Assembly (NCBI RefSeq): GCF_963675165.1
Contig: NC_087381.1
Location: 1,612,001-1,676,000 of the forward strand
From: Halichondria panicea
Lineage: Eukaryota > Porifera > Demospongiae > Suberitida > Halichondriidae
Direction: 5' to 3'
Length of the DNA: 64,000 nucleotides
Positions within the stretch are counted from its first letter, which is position 1; each line of letters opens with the position of its first letter. Positions 35,633 through 49,800 of this stretch are shown here, piece after piece. Both the position numbers and the translations under genes were made by a program. The notes beneath the pieces are model-generated. The model saw only the letters and a program-made list of their open reading frames with translations, was not told where the DNA came from and did not search any database.

Positions 35633-38600
35633 ATACCCACACACACACACACACACAGCTCACTCGCAAACTGATGGAGACGTCAGATTAGCAGGGTTCG
35701 GAGCCAACCGATTACGAGGGAAACTGGAGATATTCTACAATGGGGAATGGGGGAGGGTGTGTGCCACGCCCACTACCATGATACGCACCAACACTTTTGA
35801 GTTGGATGCGGCCAACGTTGTGTGTCGACAGCTAGGGCTGGGGTTTGCCGTTAGCTACTCTTCGTACATCCACCTTCCAGAGCAAAGGTATTAATAGCTA
35901 ATATATTACTAACAGTGAAACCTGTCTCTCTATTGTGGTGTCCCTCAGAGGAGGTCGACACGAGTACCTCCATTAGGCTAAAATTGAGTTAATTAGTCAC
36001 ATGCAACAATGACTTTAACATTAAATTTTGCACGTGACCAAGCATGATCGAGGTACTTGTGTCGTACCTCCTCTGGGTGTCCCTATAAGCAGGCCACCCT
36101 CTATAATACAGCCAGGTTAATAGGCCTCAAAGTCTCCATAGCATGTGTTTGGACCTGTGTTAGCAGGCCACCCTCTATAATACAGCTAGCTTCCCATACA
36201 TTGTATTTACTGAGTAAGATGCGCTAATAATATAATATTTGGTTGGTGTAAGGAAGAAATTTTTGCCTGGTAATTAGTTGCCATACGTAGTACCACAGCA
36301 ATTTGTCATGGCTTGGCCGAGTATATCTAACAAACATTTTCTGGCAATCTTCTAAAACTGTTTTTATGCATACATGTATACAGGTGTACACAGGCTAGAC
36401 ATTTTGTGACACACTCTTGATGTGTTTGTTTAGTCTCCAGGGTGGGGGGTAGGTATGTCGTGCAAACACAACTATAACCCCCATAGCTGTGTAGTTGTCA
36501 GACACTGTTAGTCGAGTCCATTACTAGTAATGCCAAGATTCATAAAATAGGGACTTAGATGTTGTATACAGTATAGCACCAACCAATGCCCCACAATGAT
36601 AGCTGTTCAATATATATTCATATAACAGATACTTTAAATTTCATTATAGTGTATATACTGTCAAGGGCGTACATTATTGAGAAAAAGACATGCGGCTCAC
36701 TATTAGTCTAACCTGTGAGCTGTTACATAAAATGCCCTCTCTCTTTTTATATGCCCTGGTATCATATAGCTGCCAAACAAAATTTTCGAGGAAACTAACT
36801 ATTTCCCAGATTTTATTTAGAGGCTAGACATTCTAATAACCGGTAATCGTTTCTAGGCTCAATATTAATTATTGGTGAAAACCACGAAAATTATGCACCC
36901 TTGAAAATATTATGCTATACGATATTGCATACAAGGTTGACTAGATGTGCAGTGTACACATGGCATGCCAGTGCCAAGCTTCACTGTCTGTTTAATCATG
37001 CTTCCATTGTCATGGTTACAGGTCTCGCTTCGGAGGGGGGAGTGGTCCTATCCACCTGGACGGTGTGGTGTGCAGAGGAGGGGGGCAGCCTCACCTGCTG
37101 CGCTGTGACCACGGGACACTGGGACAGCCCTCCAGTGACTGCACTCATGACGATGATATCAGCGTGGAGTGCTGTGAGTTAGAACCTGTGATGGTGGCTT
37201 TGGTTGAATCTAGAGTGTTGATTGATTGTCAGTATGTAAAGAACTCTTATAATGTATGTGTTTGAAGTAGGAAAAAGTAGGTTTTGTAAACAATCACTGT
37301 AACGCCTTGGGTAGATCAAGCGGCTGTAATAACTGGTTAAACACAGACAGGTTGAAACACATGCTTAGGGGCCCACTGTACATGTATGTATTATCGCATG
37401 GCAATGATGTTAGTAGCCGGTGACCTGCTTTATAGGGTGACCACAACAGACATGTATCTTCACAAAACGAAGACTATTTATAGATCAGCATGTCCATTGT
37501 GAAGCGATTTTAATTTTGGATTCTACTACATGTGTTTTAGTTAGTACATGCAGCACATGCAATTGTGTCGCGAGCCACGCTGTCTCATGTTCCAGCTTTC
37601 TACCAGACTAAAAGTCTATATCTGTACATTCGAGTACAAATTTATTGCATAGCGATGTAATTACCAGGACCTGGTTTATCACGCACATGTACATGTATGT
37701 AATTACGTACGTCCATGTTTGGCATACCTCAAAGTCATTGTCTCTGATTCATTGTCTATTAACTATTGTATCAACTAACTGTTAGGTCATCGCTATTTCT
37801 GCACAGAATTGGAATTTTTGCAGCTATTACTGAGTTTACATATTAAATTAGCTTAATGCGTCAAAAATCTACCCACTAGTTACCGTTTCCATTGGTTACC
37901 TAGCGTGGAACTTCAAGAATGTGAACGTTTTTAATTGAACAGTTTGTCTTAAGCGGCGGATATATTTTTTGTTTTTCTCACCATCTCGTGGTGTATTTCT
38001 TGGCATATCTTCTACGCGTGTTTAATGATATTGGATATAATTGCCTCGTTAAGTTTCCCGAGTTCCTCCTAACAGCCTTTCAGGTGCAGCTTTGTTTTTG
38101 GTCATTAAGAGCCCTTACTAACAGTCTGTCTGTCTCTGTGTGTATAGCTAGTCACATAATGTGCACAAGTCCCTAACTCCAAGTACATGTATACGTGGGT
38201 GGGGGTTTCCCCACTTTCTACATGTAGATGCACTTTTCATGAGCCCACTACCGCGTTCAATAAACTATTCTACTACATGTTGTAACTTCCCAACCTAAAC
38301 TACTCAGCAATAGACTACCGTATAGCGGGAAATTTTCACTATTTGGTTCCATAGCCCTCTCCTTGTTTTTGGGTGCATGAAATACTGTAAAACATGTATT
38401 TTTTGTGTGGTTCTTTAAAGTGTAAGTATAATATTGCTACAGCGAGTGTACACAGTTTGCCTTGAGTGCAAATATTAAAGTGAAGAGAGACTGGTTGTCT
38501 AAGTACCACAGATAAAGATCTTGTACCTGCATGTTTCTTTCTCTTTGATGTGGTAAACATAACCCTTTGATCTCACTCCTACACAATGCTAGAGTGTGCA

Positions 38601-41600
38601 TTAGTAGGCCTCCATTCACTGCAGGAGGTGCTAACCACCATGCTCAAGTGTCAGAGCTTTTATCTAAACAACCTGGGAAGCCATTATCAAACCAACATCT
38701 TGTGGTGTGGTGTAATTAATAGCATAGCAACACTGTACACATGTGCCCCATTCACCTGTGTACACTGTCTTATGTAAACTCACCAAACCACTGCACATGT
38801 GTATAGAAAAGTGGCTACCTTGCACTATTAACACAGTACTAATAATACAAAGCTAATGGGTTCTCCCAGGATTTTGGGTCAGGCCCTACACTATAAACCA
38901 GGCTATTTAAGGTATACAAGAGTGACTATATATACCTATAAACCAGGGCTGGATAAGTGCATTTAAGGACACCACATGTCATCAGTATAATGTGTACTTA
39001 GGGCTCTAGTATTCATGGCACCATTAATGTATTATTAAGCATCGTTTATATTAGCTAAAGAAAGTAATAATTATATTGTGCTTGGTCACCCTGCTTCAGT
39101 ATACTGACTGTTTTCGTATACATGTACGTACAGTGATATTGTTAGATGCTTTTTTTTTAATTTACACACATAGTTCTAATTGCAAGTATACCGTATATCT
39201 TCTAATTTATCGGACAGCAAAAAATAATTATTTTGGAAATTGTCCGGGTATAATTGGAACAGACTTTTATAGAGCATGCGAAGTGTCCGGAATAATTAGA
39301 ACAAGCAAGCAGCTGCATGCGAGCTAGCTAAGTTTAATAGAACAGGGTACGACTGAATAGTTGCACTAGCTATCTAAAACTAGCTACTCAAAGGCTATCT
39401 AACTGCAGCACTCTAAGTCTCACTTGCCGTCTATGAATGGTAACTCAACTTTTCAAGGTATTGTCCGGATATTTAGAACAAATGTAATATTAAAGTACTG
39501 GAGTGTCCGTTGTATTAGAACAACGAAAATTGCCCAAAAGAGTGTCCGGGTAATTAGAAGTGTCCGATAAATTAGAAGATATACGGTATTATTATATCTG
39601 TACAATAATCTTTCTCCTAATAACAACTTGCTTGCTGCTTGTAAACAACAACATGTTGTACTGCTACAAGATTCTTACATGATTGTAGCAGTTGTTTACC
39701 CACAAGTACAAGCAAAGTACATCCATTATCATTTTTGTGGTCAATTGAACAACTTTTCCTGAGGAGCCAGCATTATGCCATGTGTTTGTGGTATCTGTAG
39801 AATACTTACAACTTGGACAAATCCATTTTTGTAGGCTTCAAACACTCTTTCCTCCGAATGTTATCTGAGCATCAACAGCATTGTATTGTGTGTGTAATTG
39901 TATAATGACAGTACAAGAATAAGATCGCAAAGACCTATACTAGTACATGTTGATCGCAAAAAGCATGTCAATTTTTCTGCTGGCTAGTTCCTTTGAAAAG
40001 GTTTTTCACTCACAAAATATACAGTGTATGTGAAACTAGAGTAATACATTATACAGTGATCAATCTACGAATTACATTATTAGAGACCGGCCATAAAATG
40101 AATGGTAGAAGCCTCCGTTGTTATACCCGGCCTGTCTTAACAATGTCCGAGTACGCTATAATGATCGCAAGCTCCCTAAACATTTTAGCTAGGAGGGGGG
40201 GGGATATTTCCCACGACCGCTGATCATGGGGGGAGGGCTCGGAATATCGTCCGGAATTCTTGTCATGTGACTGGCATGTTGTGAATAATTTTTGCTCGCT
40301 TAATGATGAGAGTTAGAAACCGAACGTACTTGTAGGAATTCATGGTATCCCTTTTTTTGACAAACTAACAGCCGGCGTGTGTAATTAACGACACGCTCGC
40401 AGTAATTGTCGTGTTGTTTTACGGCATATGGCTGTTGAGTAGGAGGCTTATTAAATTAGGATCTTACAGGGAAAATTGAATTATCGGATCTGGTAATTTT
40501 TTACGACAATATCTCCTATAGTTACCGTGAGATCGACTTAAAACTTAATTACCAATTACCGCTCGTTATATTGTTTGCACTTTTCTGCTTCTAACATGTA
40601 AATAATAAATAAACATCTTAATGACATGTATTATGTATTTTAGTCTTCACACGTTTTTTCTGCTGACAGATAATTCTCTGTTGCACATACACTGCGATTA
40701 AATCACAGCACTGACTTCATCCTACACAGCTGTTACATTAAGCTCCTTAGCAACAAGTAACTACATGTACATGTATGACAGTTGGCAGATTACTTCCTAT
40801 GAAACTTTAGAATAGCAACAAATATTCCCACATCAAACAAAAAAGGCAAACAGCTCGTGACTAACCACTTCCAGTGCTAAAAATCCCACTAGCTTTGAAT
40901 ATTGTGTTTTTAGTGCATCCATACATTGTGAGGTTGTATTGCCAGTGCAAGTATGTGTGAGGTTGATTTATGTAGTTCTTCCCTGCACTTGTATATGCAG
41001 TTTAGGTCATCAGCTAGCATACTACAATGCCATATATAATATATGTAGCCCTATATGCTTCTTTGTGACTGTATTTCCGCTATACTTGCTTTTATCTAGA
41101 CGCCATATTTGAGTGATTCTCGAGGAAATTGTGAGAACAATCGTAAATTATGGCAACGAAATCCTACACTCTGTTTACATGTATTTAGTGTAAATTTCCT
41201 GTCTTTCGCATTTTCACGCTCATTTCTACTTCTATATCTGGTTACCTTGCCAACCAACCTACGTACATGTATCATGCATGATGGCTATAATTATGATCAA
41301 AGTCGAAGTGGTTCTTAAACTTCGTGTGGTCAATATATGGATACTTGACCAGCAGCTCGTATAGAGTTCAAAGGTCATTCGTACAGTATAATTATAACTG
41401 TGCAATTATGCTCTCAATTTACATGTAGAGTAATTATTAAATTACACTATGAAGATATTTGACTGCACTTAGGTATGTTCCATCTTCACACAGAATAATG
41501 GCTGTGAATGTACAAACACACAGCGGATCTGTTACCCACACTGCATTAGTTTAAATTCAATTTAGCCCATTTTGGGGCGTTGAAATTTGATCGATTCTTG

Positions 41601-43373
41601 AATGACGGATAGTTTTACAATTGTCGTCCACTTGATGAGGTATGAAGAATGTTTCGTTTGATCCGATGTTTGCCTGAGCGTGACTGGGTTGGTGTCTGGT
41701 TACAATGCAATAAAACTGGTAGTGAAAGTTCGCACTTTGTGTCCTTTGAAGAACACGATTGGTCGGCTTTTACGTACGATCGTGTTCAACTTTCAGTACC
41801 AGTTTAGCTATATTGTAACCCTACACCAATCCGCTCACGCAAACATCGGATCAAACGTAATATTCACTTTTACGCACATGTACATGTACGTACAATCACA
41901 TGACAAGACTGCTCTCCTGACACGGATGGGTTGTTTGCTAGAACGTGCTTTTTAAATCATCTAGCAACGTCTATAGCGAGTAATTTTTTCATTTGATTTA
42001 AATATCGTTGTATTTCTGATTGAACCTCAGAGCACGATTGAAGAGATCATTGACCACCTTTACCTCCAGTGCAAGGAGCAGCCACGAAAGTAATATCCAC
42101 TGAGTGTCTAATATTGCTCAACCACGAATGTTTTTTACCCCTGGAAATTACCCGCTATACTGTCTTTCGTTAACATTGTCTCTCTGCAAAAAGCTACAAC
42201 GTAAGTAGATGGAGCTCTAGCTATAGTTTTAGTGATTACATAACACTTGATGAAAATGTTGATAATGCAGCAGTCTTTATAGTGTTACCTAGTGCTTGCT
42301 TGGCTTCTTAGTGTACAGTATGGTGTGATTCTCTGAGTGTGGTGGCTTTTAGCTAACTTATTGTGGTGACAGAAAATTGCAATTAGTTTTGATTGGACCT
42401 ACTCTAAGCATTATTAGATTGTAGAGAAATTATCGCCAGCTGGCATTCATGGGATACTTGAGTAGAGAGGGTCTTTCAACCAGCTGGCATTCATGGGATA
42501 CTTGAGTAGAGAGGGTCTTTCAACCGGAAGTAAACCAATTTTTGAGACACTACATTTTCGAGGTTTTTGAGGATTAATTGACCTCGAAAACAGAGCTTGC
42601 AGACATTGTTGATGATGTAAGCACATATCACATGATGTAGGCTTCACTTGTATACACATGGAAATTGCCACAAATGGACACAAACAACTTAATGCCGTTA
42701 TAATTATGCTATTAAACCACTTAACTGTTGTAATGTGTTGAATTTGTCAGTAGAACATATGGAATGTGTTGCATTGCATTCTCATGGACCCCCTACACAC
42801 ATTCCCACACAAACATTCTCGTCACTAACTTTCATAAATTCGGTTATTGTTCAGCACAATCTCGCGTATACATACATGTACATATACATGTAATATCGAT
42901 CCTCTCGCTGTACATGTATATCTGTCTTTGAACGCTGGGTCCATACAATATTGACACAGACCAATTATGAGTTGAAACGTCGTGTCTCTATTGTAATTGT
43001 TCATTTGTTTTTCCTAATGAAGTGTCTGGCCCAAACAATGCACTGGATGCGTGTGTTATAATTATACATTCTTCATAATATAGTAAAGTGTGTCTATTGT
43101 GGTCATCCTACATGTATAAGCAAGTCTCCCTCTATAATACAGCCAGGTTAATCGTCCAAAGTCTCTATAGCATGTGTTTGGACCTGTGTTAGCAGGTCAC
43201 CCTCTATAATACAGCCAGGTTAATGGGCCCTAAAGTCTCCATAGCATGTGTTTGTATATACCTGTGTTAGCAGGCCACCTCTTTATTGCATCCACTAGCT
43301 AGCTGTTTGTCAGTCTTAGGTGGTGTGACTTGAAGACAAATTTCTTATAATTATTAGGCCTTCCCTCCACACA

Positions 43374-43435
<62 letters not shown>

Positions 43436-46400
43436 CCGAGCTCCACGCTCCGTACAGTGGTGAGGTGAGACTGTCCGGAGGCTCCTCTGGTTTACTGGAG
43501 CTCTACTCGACGGGTCGGTGGGGGGCGGTCTGCTCAGAGGGGGGTTTCGGAGATTCACACGCCCACTCAGTGTGTCGACAACTCGGCTACACAGAAGCAA
43601 GTTCACAAAGGTGAGATAATTAATTTGCATTAAATTTGCTGAAAAATTGATTTTTCCACTGTAACTTTTTCAAGCAAAACTAGTCTAAAGTACTTTTTAT
43701 TTCGATATTCGGGATCCATTTGCAGAAATTGTACTGCAATAGAGATCAAGGTACTATTTTTCAGCATACGTGCCTGTTTTGGTTGTAGAGATACACTGCG
43801 TGTCTTGCTGAGTTTTTTCCTCTAGACAAAATCGCTTGGATATTGCACCTGTATATAGTACTAGCCCCCCACACTCGCACTGAAACCATCAAAAAGAGCG
43901 TTTTGTTTTGTGAGCTGTTGTATGCATACATGTAGAACAGATGGTATGGTGCTTATTTAAATATTGGATATTATAAACGAGGGTCTTCATCACACTAGTG
44001 GGTCTTTATGCATTCCTAGTGGGCAGCTGTACTTGTACGAATGGTGGGTAATCTCACAGTCGTGTGGACAACTACTAACCATCGTGGTCACGTAGCCACC
44101 AAAACACCTGCATGTGAGCTATTGCAATTAAGCTTAGCTAGCATTTTAAGAAGACCTGTACCGTATACATGTAGCGGGTTATTTTCGTATGGTGACAATT
44201 TTTCGCATTGTAGAGCATCATACGAAAGTTGAAACTACATATTGCAATAGCTGTACATGTACACAGAATACGAATTATTTAATTGGGCAGTTCATACAAA
44301 AATTTGCACCAACGAAAATCGGTACGTGATTTAGTGTAAAATTTTTTCATTGTTGGAAAACACGTTAGCCATTCGGGCATCAAACAGTACATGTACATCA
44401 TGCAGGGTTTGTTTTACAGGTGATTGTCAAGGTACAAGAGTAGGACATTTACTTAATTCTCAGCCCCTTTTAATTTTGTTTAGGTGCACTGTAGAGTGTC
44501 TAGTCTAGCCACATGTACATGTATGTGCTGAGAACATGCTATCAATAATTTGAACCCATAATTAAGTACGTGCCAAATTGAAGAATCCTCCCTAGGCTCC
44601 ATATATAATAAACATTCACTGTGGCATGTTTTACAGGCTGTTAACATCACCATGACTACTTTGTGTACGGCACTAGAATTATGTCAGTTTGGCTGAGCGT
44701 TGATTGATTAAAGACAATCGCTACTCCAGCGTATAATCGCCCTCATCCAAGTACATAATTAAAACACCCTTTTTGGAGGAGGCGTAATAATTGAAAGGAA
44801 TTGAAATTTAAGAAACACGATACAATTTTGCAGTGGCATGCATTAATAATGCGATTACAAAGTCTGGAATTTCGATCTAACAATAATAATTATATTAATT
44901 AGAAGATCTGTAGACACTATAGAGCGTTGTAGACACACACCTGTCAGTGGGCTATAGCCCCGGGTGGAGTTAGTCTGTCAGTACATGCTTGTCATATAAG
45001 TGAGTCAAAATCTCCCCCACACGCAATCACTTCAAAAATAGTGAGTGTATGTATCTGGCTGCTAGCAATGAAGGCAATGATCCAACCATTGTTATAAATT
45101 ATAGGAAAGTTTCTTCTAAGGTTTGTAAAGTACGACTAACAATCCTTCATAGTTAATACCTTTTAATCAAACACACACACACACACAGAGTGGTACCCTC
45201 CACAGACTACAGTGGCCTCTATTGGGACCTTGAGGGGGGGTCTCTGAGTGATGCCTCAGGGGAGGAGGCGTGTTTCACGACCAGTCTACAACAACTGCCC
45301 ACTGCATCCACAGCATCCGACTGCTCCCCGGTACACGTGCAGTGTGGTGAGTTACATAAGCATTGCAGTGCATGTGTATGTATGGATTACAGACCCTCAT
45401 TATGCCTTGGGGCGTAGCCGCATGAGGCATACGGTGAAGCTGTCCGTGTGTGTGTGTGTTCCATATAACGGTTGGCAGCAATGCGAATGGAACTATAGTC
45501 TTAGATTTTTACTCATTTTACAAAGACTGTACTTGAGCTATAATCAAGTTTATATCTGCAAGATATATGAATGGTGTGTACCAGTGGATACGCCAATTAG
45601 ACTATAATTAAAGCATTGACCCTTTACCAGTTTTCAATTAGCCCAAATGTGTGGGCGTTTGTTTACATTGCATTTACACTGGTAAAGGTCACCTTTTTCT
45701 AAAAATGAAATTGCATGTACACTGGTAAAGGGTCACCCTTCCATAAAGCGCAGCATTACTTTCATTTAACATTATTCTTTTGCAGTATACAGAGATGAGG
45801 ATGCAGCTGTACAGACTGGTGGAGATGCTTACCTTTGCACTCTGAACCCAGCGACCCCTTACGAAGGAAATGTGAGGCTAATAACCTCCGGGGACATTCT
45901 GACCGAGGGTCCAGTAGAAGTATTTTACGACGGACAATGGTCACAAGTTTGTTTTGACACTTTTTCAGTTTTCGACGCAGATGTCGTGTGTAAGCAGCTG
46001 AGATTTCCATCTGCCTTCAATTCATATGATGCAGGGTAAGTTGTACTAATACAGTGATGTATTCATGTGTTTATGTGTTTAGGGATCTAATAAAATTGTC
46101 TGTGGTTTTGGTTAGATTTTAGCCTGTTTTGTGTTTCAACAAAGTAATTATGAGACTGTACGATACTTCATTTGCATGCGTGTTCTCTCTCTTTTGCGAG
46201 TCTTTTGTTGGCGATCTATGCAAATTCAATTCGCAATCGAAAAAGTCTTACACTCGAAACACGGTATACTGTAGTTAACTTTTGCATTAGCTTCTGCAGT
46301 TATTAGCTGTGAAAATTACTCAGTACTAAAATGCTTTTGTTCTATGAAAGTTCAATGCATTTCTTAGGGTGGGCCAACTAGCTTGCTGTTACAGGAGTAG

Positions 46401-46790
46401 CCCTTAGATACCTCATACCCCCATACATGTTCTAACCTTGCTACTCCCCACGGATGCAGGGCTCTCTCCTCTGATGACACGGCAGTTAGTGTACTGTGTA
46501 ATGGAGTGGAGACTGATGTCAGAGACTGCACCACCACTGTCCTCAACTCCTCACAGTGCAGTTCACAAGGCGGAGCAGACTGTAAGTCGTAAAGAGTGGA
46601 ATTGTGAACTTGTAACATTTCATCATTGGGCCAGCAATTCTAGCTTTGCCTTTGGCAATTAAATGACCTGCACTACAAATCTTTACCTTCATTTTGTTGT
46701 CCAAGTTTAACTGGTACTTGAACCTATACACAAGCACACACACACGCACGCACACACACACACACGCACGCACACACACACACACACACG

Positions 46791-46843
<53 letters not shown>

Positions 46844-49800
46844 CCCTTACTCCTATCCATACTCTGAGATCTTCCTACTAGACGGTGCTGGACCAGCTGG
46901 TAACTTGTTCATCCACGGAGGGTGGGACCCCCAACCAGTGTGTGCTATTGGGTTCGGTCAAGCTGAAGCCGAGGTGGCTTGTAGGCAGATGGGGTACGAG
47001 GGAGCAGTGGCCGTGAGACACCAACCATAGTAAGTGTAGTTATAGTTTCATTGCACAAAAACAGTCCAATGACAAACAGTGTCTTAAAATTTAAATAATG
47101 CAATTTCGTACTCATTTGTACCGTATAACCGTATACCGGGACATTTTCTAGGCGCTTAGTTTTCAATTTTTCATGGGTTAGCAATCCTCTACAAAAAATA
47201 ATCTAACGGTGGACGTAACATGCATACATGTCAGTTTTGAAGCAATTCCACAAAAGCTAAAATTCCGTGCTGTACAATATTATGCGTGTACTGTAGCTGC
47301 ATGCATTGACTAACTAACTATGGTAACACATGCTCTGTAATTCCATGTATGAGTTTTTCATCCCAACTGCTCATGACTTCTCTCACCTCATGCTCCCTTG
47401 CAGCTATGGAGATGATCTGTTTACAATGGACGGTCAGTGTCTTGGTTCTGAGACTCACCTACTCAATTGTGTACAGCCTCCAGCAAACAGCAGTCAGTGC
47501 AACTCACTGGTCAGACTTCAGTGTGGTGAGTCCCCTAACTCTCTCTCTCGTATAGTATCAAATTGTACAGCATTAGCCATGATCTTTACCTCTACTATAC
47601 TTGTACTACTACTGCTGTTTTACTATTGCTGCGATAGATCAGTTTGCAAGTTACATAATTATACTGTTGGTAGGACCCAGTTATTGCAGTATCCTTGGGT
47701 TTGTTTTAGTTAAAAGCAAGCAAATTTCTTGATCAGCTGGGAAACATTTTTTTTACTGCTCTCCTTGTATACATAATATTCTAAACCCCCCCCCCCCCCC
47801 CACACACACACACACACACAGCCACAAGCCCGTCCTACTCCCCCTCCCTACGACTGGTGGGTGGTCCCATTTCCTCGCTAACCAATCAACCACTCTCTGG
47901 CAGACTTGAGGTCAACTTTGACGGTGTCTGGGGGGCTATAGGAAGTACTGGCTTTGACCATCTTTCGGCTCATGTGATCTGCACTCAACTAGGCTATGCC
48001 TCTGCAAGACAAGTATTCAACAGTTCTCGGTATGTGATTTTGGGGAGCATTCAGTCGTGGCCCACGCTAGGTATATTTTTTGGTAGTTCCCTGAAAATCA
48101 GTAATGACATGATTTGATGTACGTTATTCTTTATTCCAGGTTTGGTACTGGAATGGGACCCACCATCCTGGACCAAGTGCAATGCCGAGGCTCCGAATCG
48201 TCTCTGTTCCAATGTCCCTATTCCGTGGAGGTGGGAGAAACTCACGTCAGCAACAGTGTGGGCATTGAGTGCAGTAAGTCTCAGTGTGTACATCTACATG
48301 TACAAACTGCTGCATTTGAATTTGGCTTGAAAGAAAATAATAAAACACATTTTAGCTCTCAACAACTTCCTCTCTCTCTTACCAGAATACATTTTATGTA
48401 CCCTATACAAATACTATATATACTACATTGTAGCTCTATGTATTGAATGGAGACATTATTTAGTACAAGAATCGTTTTTTTCCCTATCACGCTAATCGTT
48501 CACCCCCTCCCCTCTTATAGGTGAACAGTTGGAGTTTGTTGATGGATCCCTAAGACTACTAAACAATAATAACACTGACGACACTTCGTCTGGTTCATTG
48601 GAGGTGTACACATATGGAGTGTGGATGAGTGTGTGTGGTGTGGGCTTCACCATGGAGACGGCTACCGTGGCTTGCTCACAGCTCGGCTTCATAGACGCTC
48701 TCAGTTACTGCACCGACTCATGGTGAGATAAATAACCAATTCAATGTCATTATTTGAAATAAACTGTTGCAATCTGCACGCAATTTAATTTCTTATCAAG
48801 TGGTATTTTAGATCTTGCTCAATATTTTACAGCCATTTTAAATAATTAGCTATAGAGAACGGCAACTCAAACCTGAGAAATGAAAGTTCTGATTCTTTCT
48901 TGCCCATCAGTGTGTTTCTAGTTTTGAATGCAGCTGCAATGTTCTTACTACATTTCCTGCTCTTCCCTCTGCAGTTTTGGTGAAGGTGGTGAATACGTGC
49001 ACCCTGTTGAGTACCAGTGTGGGGGGTCCGAGGGTTCGTTACAGGAGTGTGGGGGGTCAGTCCGTGTCAATACCCCCTGCAATGACTCAAGCAACATCGG
49101 CCTTGTCTGCAGTAAGTGCTACTTGCTGGAATCATGCATGGTGGCTGTACATTTGCCTTTAAATTGGGAAACATTTTTGTAGTTTTGAGGGCTATATAGA
49201 TTTCCTCTTAGCAATCTAACTAATGAATATTCATCACCTCTATAGGGAGACCTCCAACTATGAAAACCCCCATCATGACCACACCCACTGCTGCTATGGT
49301 AACACCGGACGCTATTCCTACCCCTACGGTTTCTACTATCATCCCTGGCCTGAGTGATACGTATTTCTATATTATCGTGGGTGTTGGAGGTTCGGCAGTG
49401 TGTGTGTTACTGATCGGATTTCTGGTGTGTTGCATCTGCTGTGTTGCTAGGAGACGTCAAAAGAGGCGTGGCACTTGGCGGTCATCCGTACACAATAATG
49501 GTAAGTCCTATACGATTACAAGCTAGGTTATAATATTATTCGTCAAGTGTATTATCTTAGTGTGCCCTAAATTGAGCGTGTAGTGCAATTTCATAACTTT
49601 CAGTGTCAAGCCACACCCACGCACACACACACACACACACACACACCCACACACACACAGGAACTCATCAAAATGGCCCTAGGCTAAGCAACAGTAATTC
49701 TCGATGGTCACACGAAAGAAACTCCAAACTAGCGATGGAGAAAGTCAGCGATTTTAACGATCCCCTGAACCCTGCTGAAATGAATGGCTTCACTCACACA

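Larger units (their letters stand above)
28851..35658. other. 6.8-kb first intron of the SRCR receptor, repeat-rich
   Basis: No convincing exon was seen. It holds a G-rich minisatellite (29522-29781), a partial copy of the ACTGGAGTTT element (about 30900-31020), family G (31578-31779), a short palindromic repeat (33018-33108), a long (TG)n tract (33419-33645), family B (34293-34479), an inverted repeat (34500-34668) and a 170-bp-period direct repeat (35213-35470). Confidence 0.55.
37174..43435. other. 6.3-kb third intron of the SRCR receptor
   Basis: No exon recognised. Contents: degraded family B end near 38320, family D (39189-39588), a long foldback (41655-41858), degraded family B (41970-42165), a 44-bp perfect tandem duplication (42437-42524), the start of the segment duplicated at 56.6 kb (from about 42725), and a (CA)n tract ending at the acceptor 43435. 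Confidence 0.55.
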
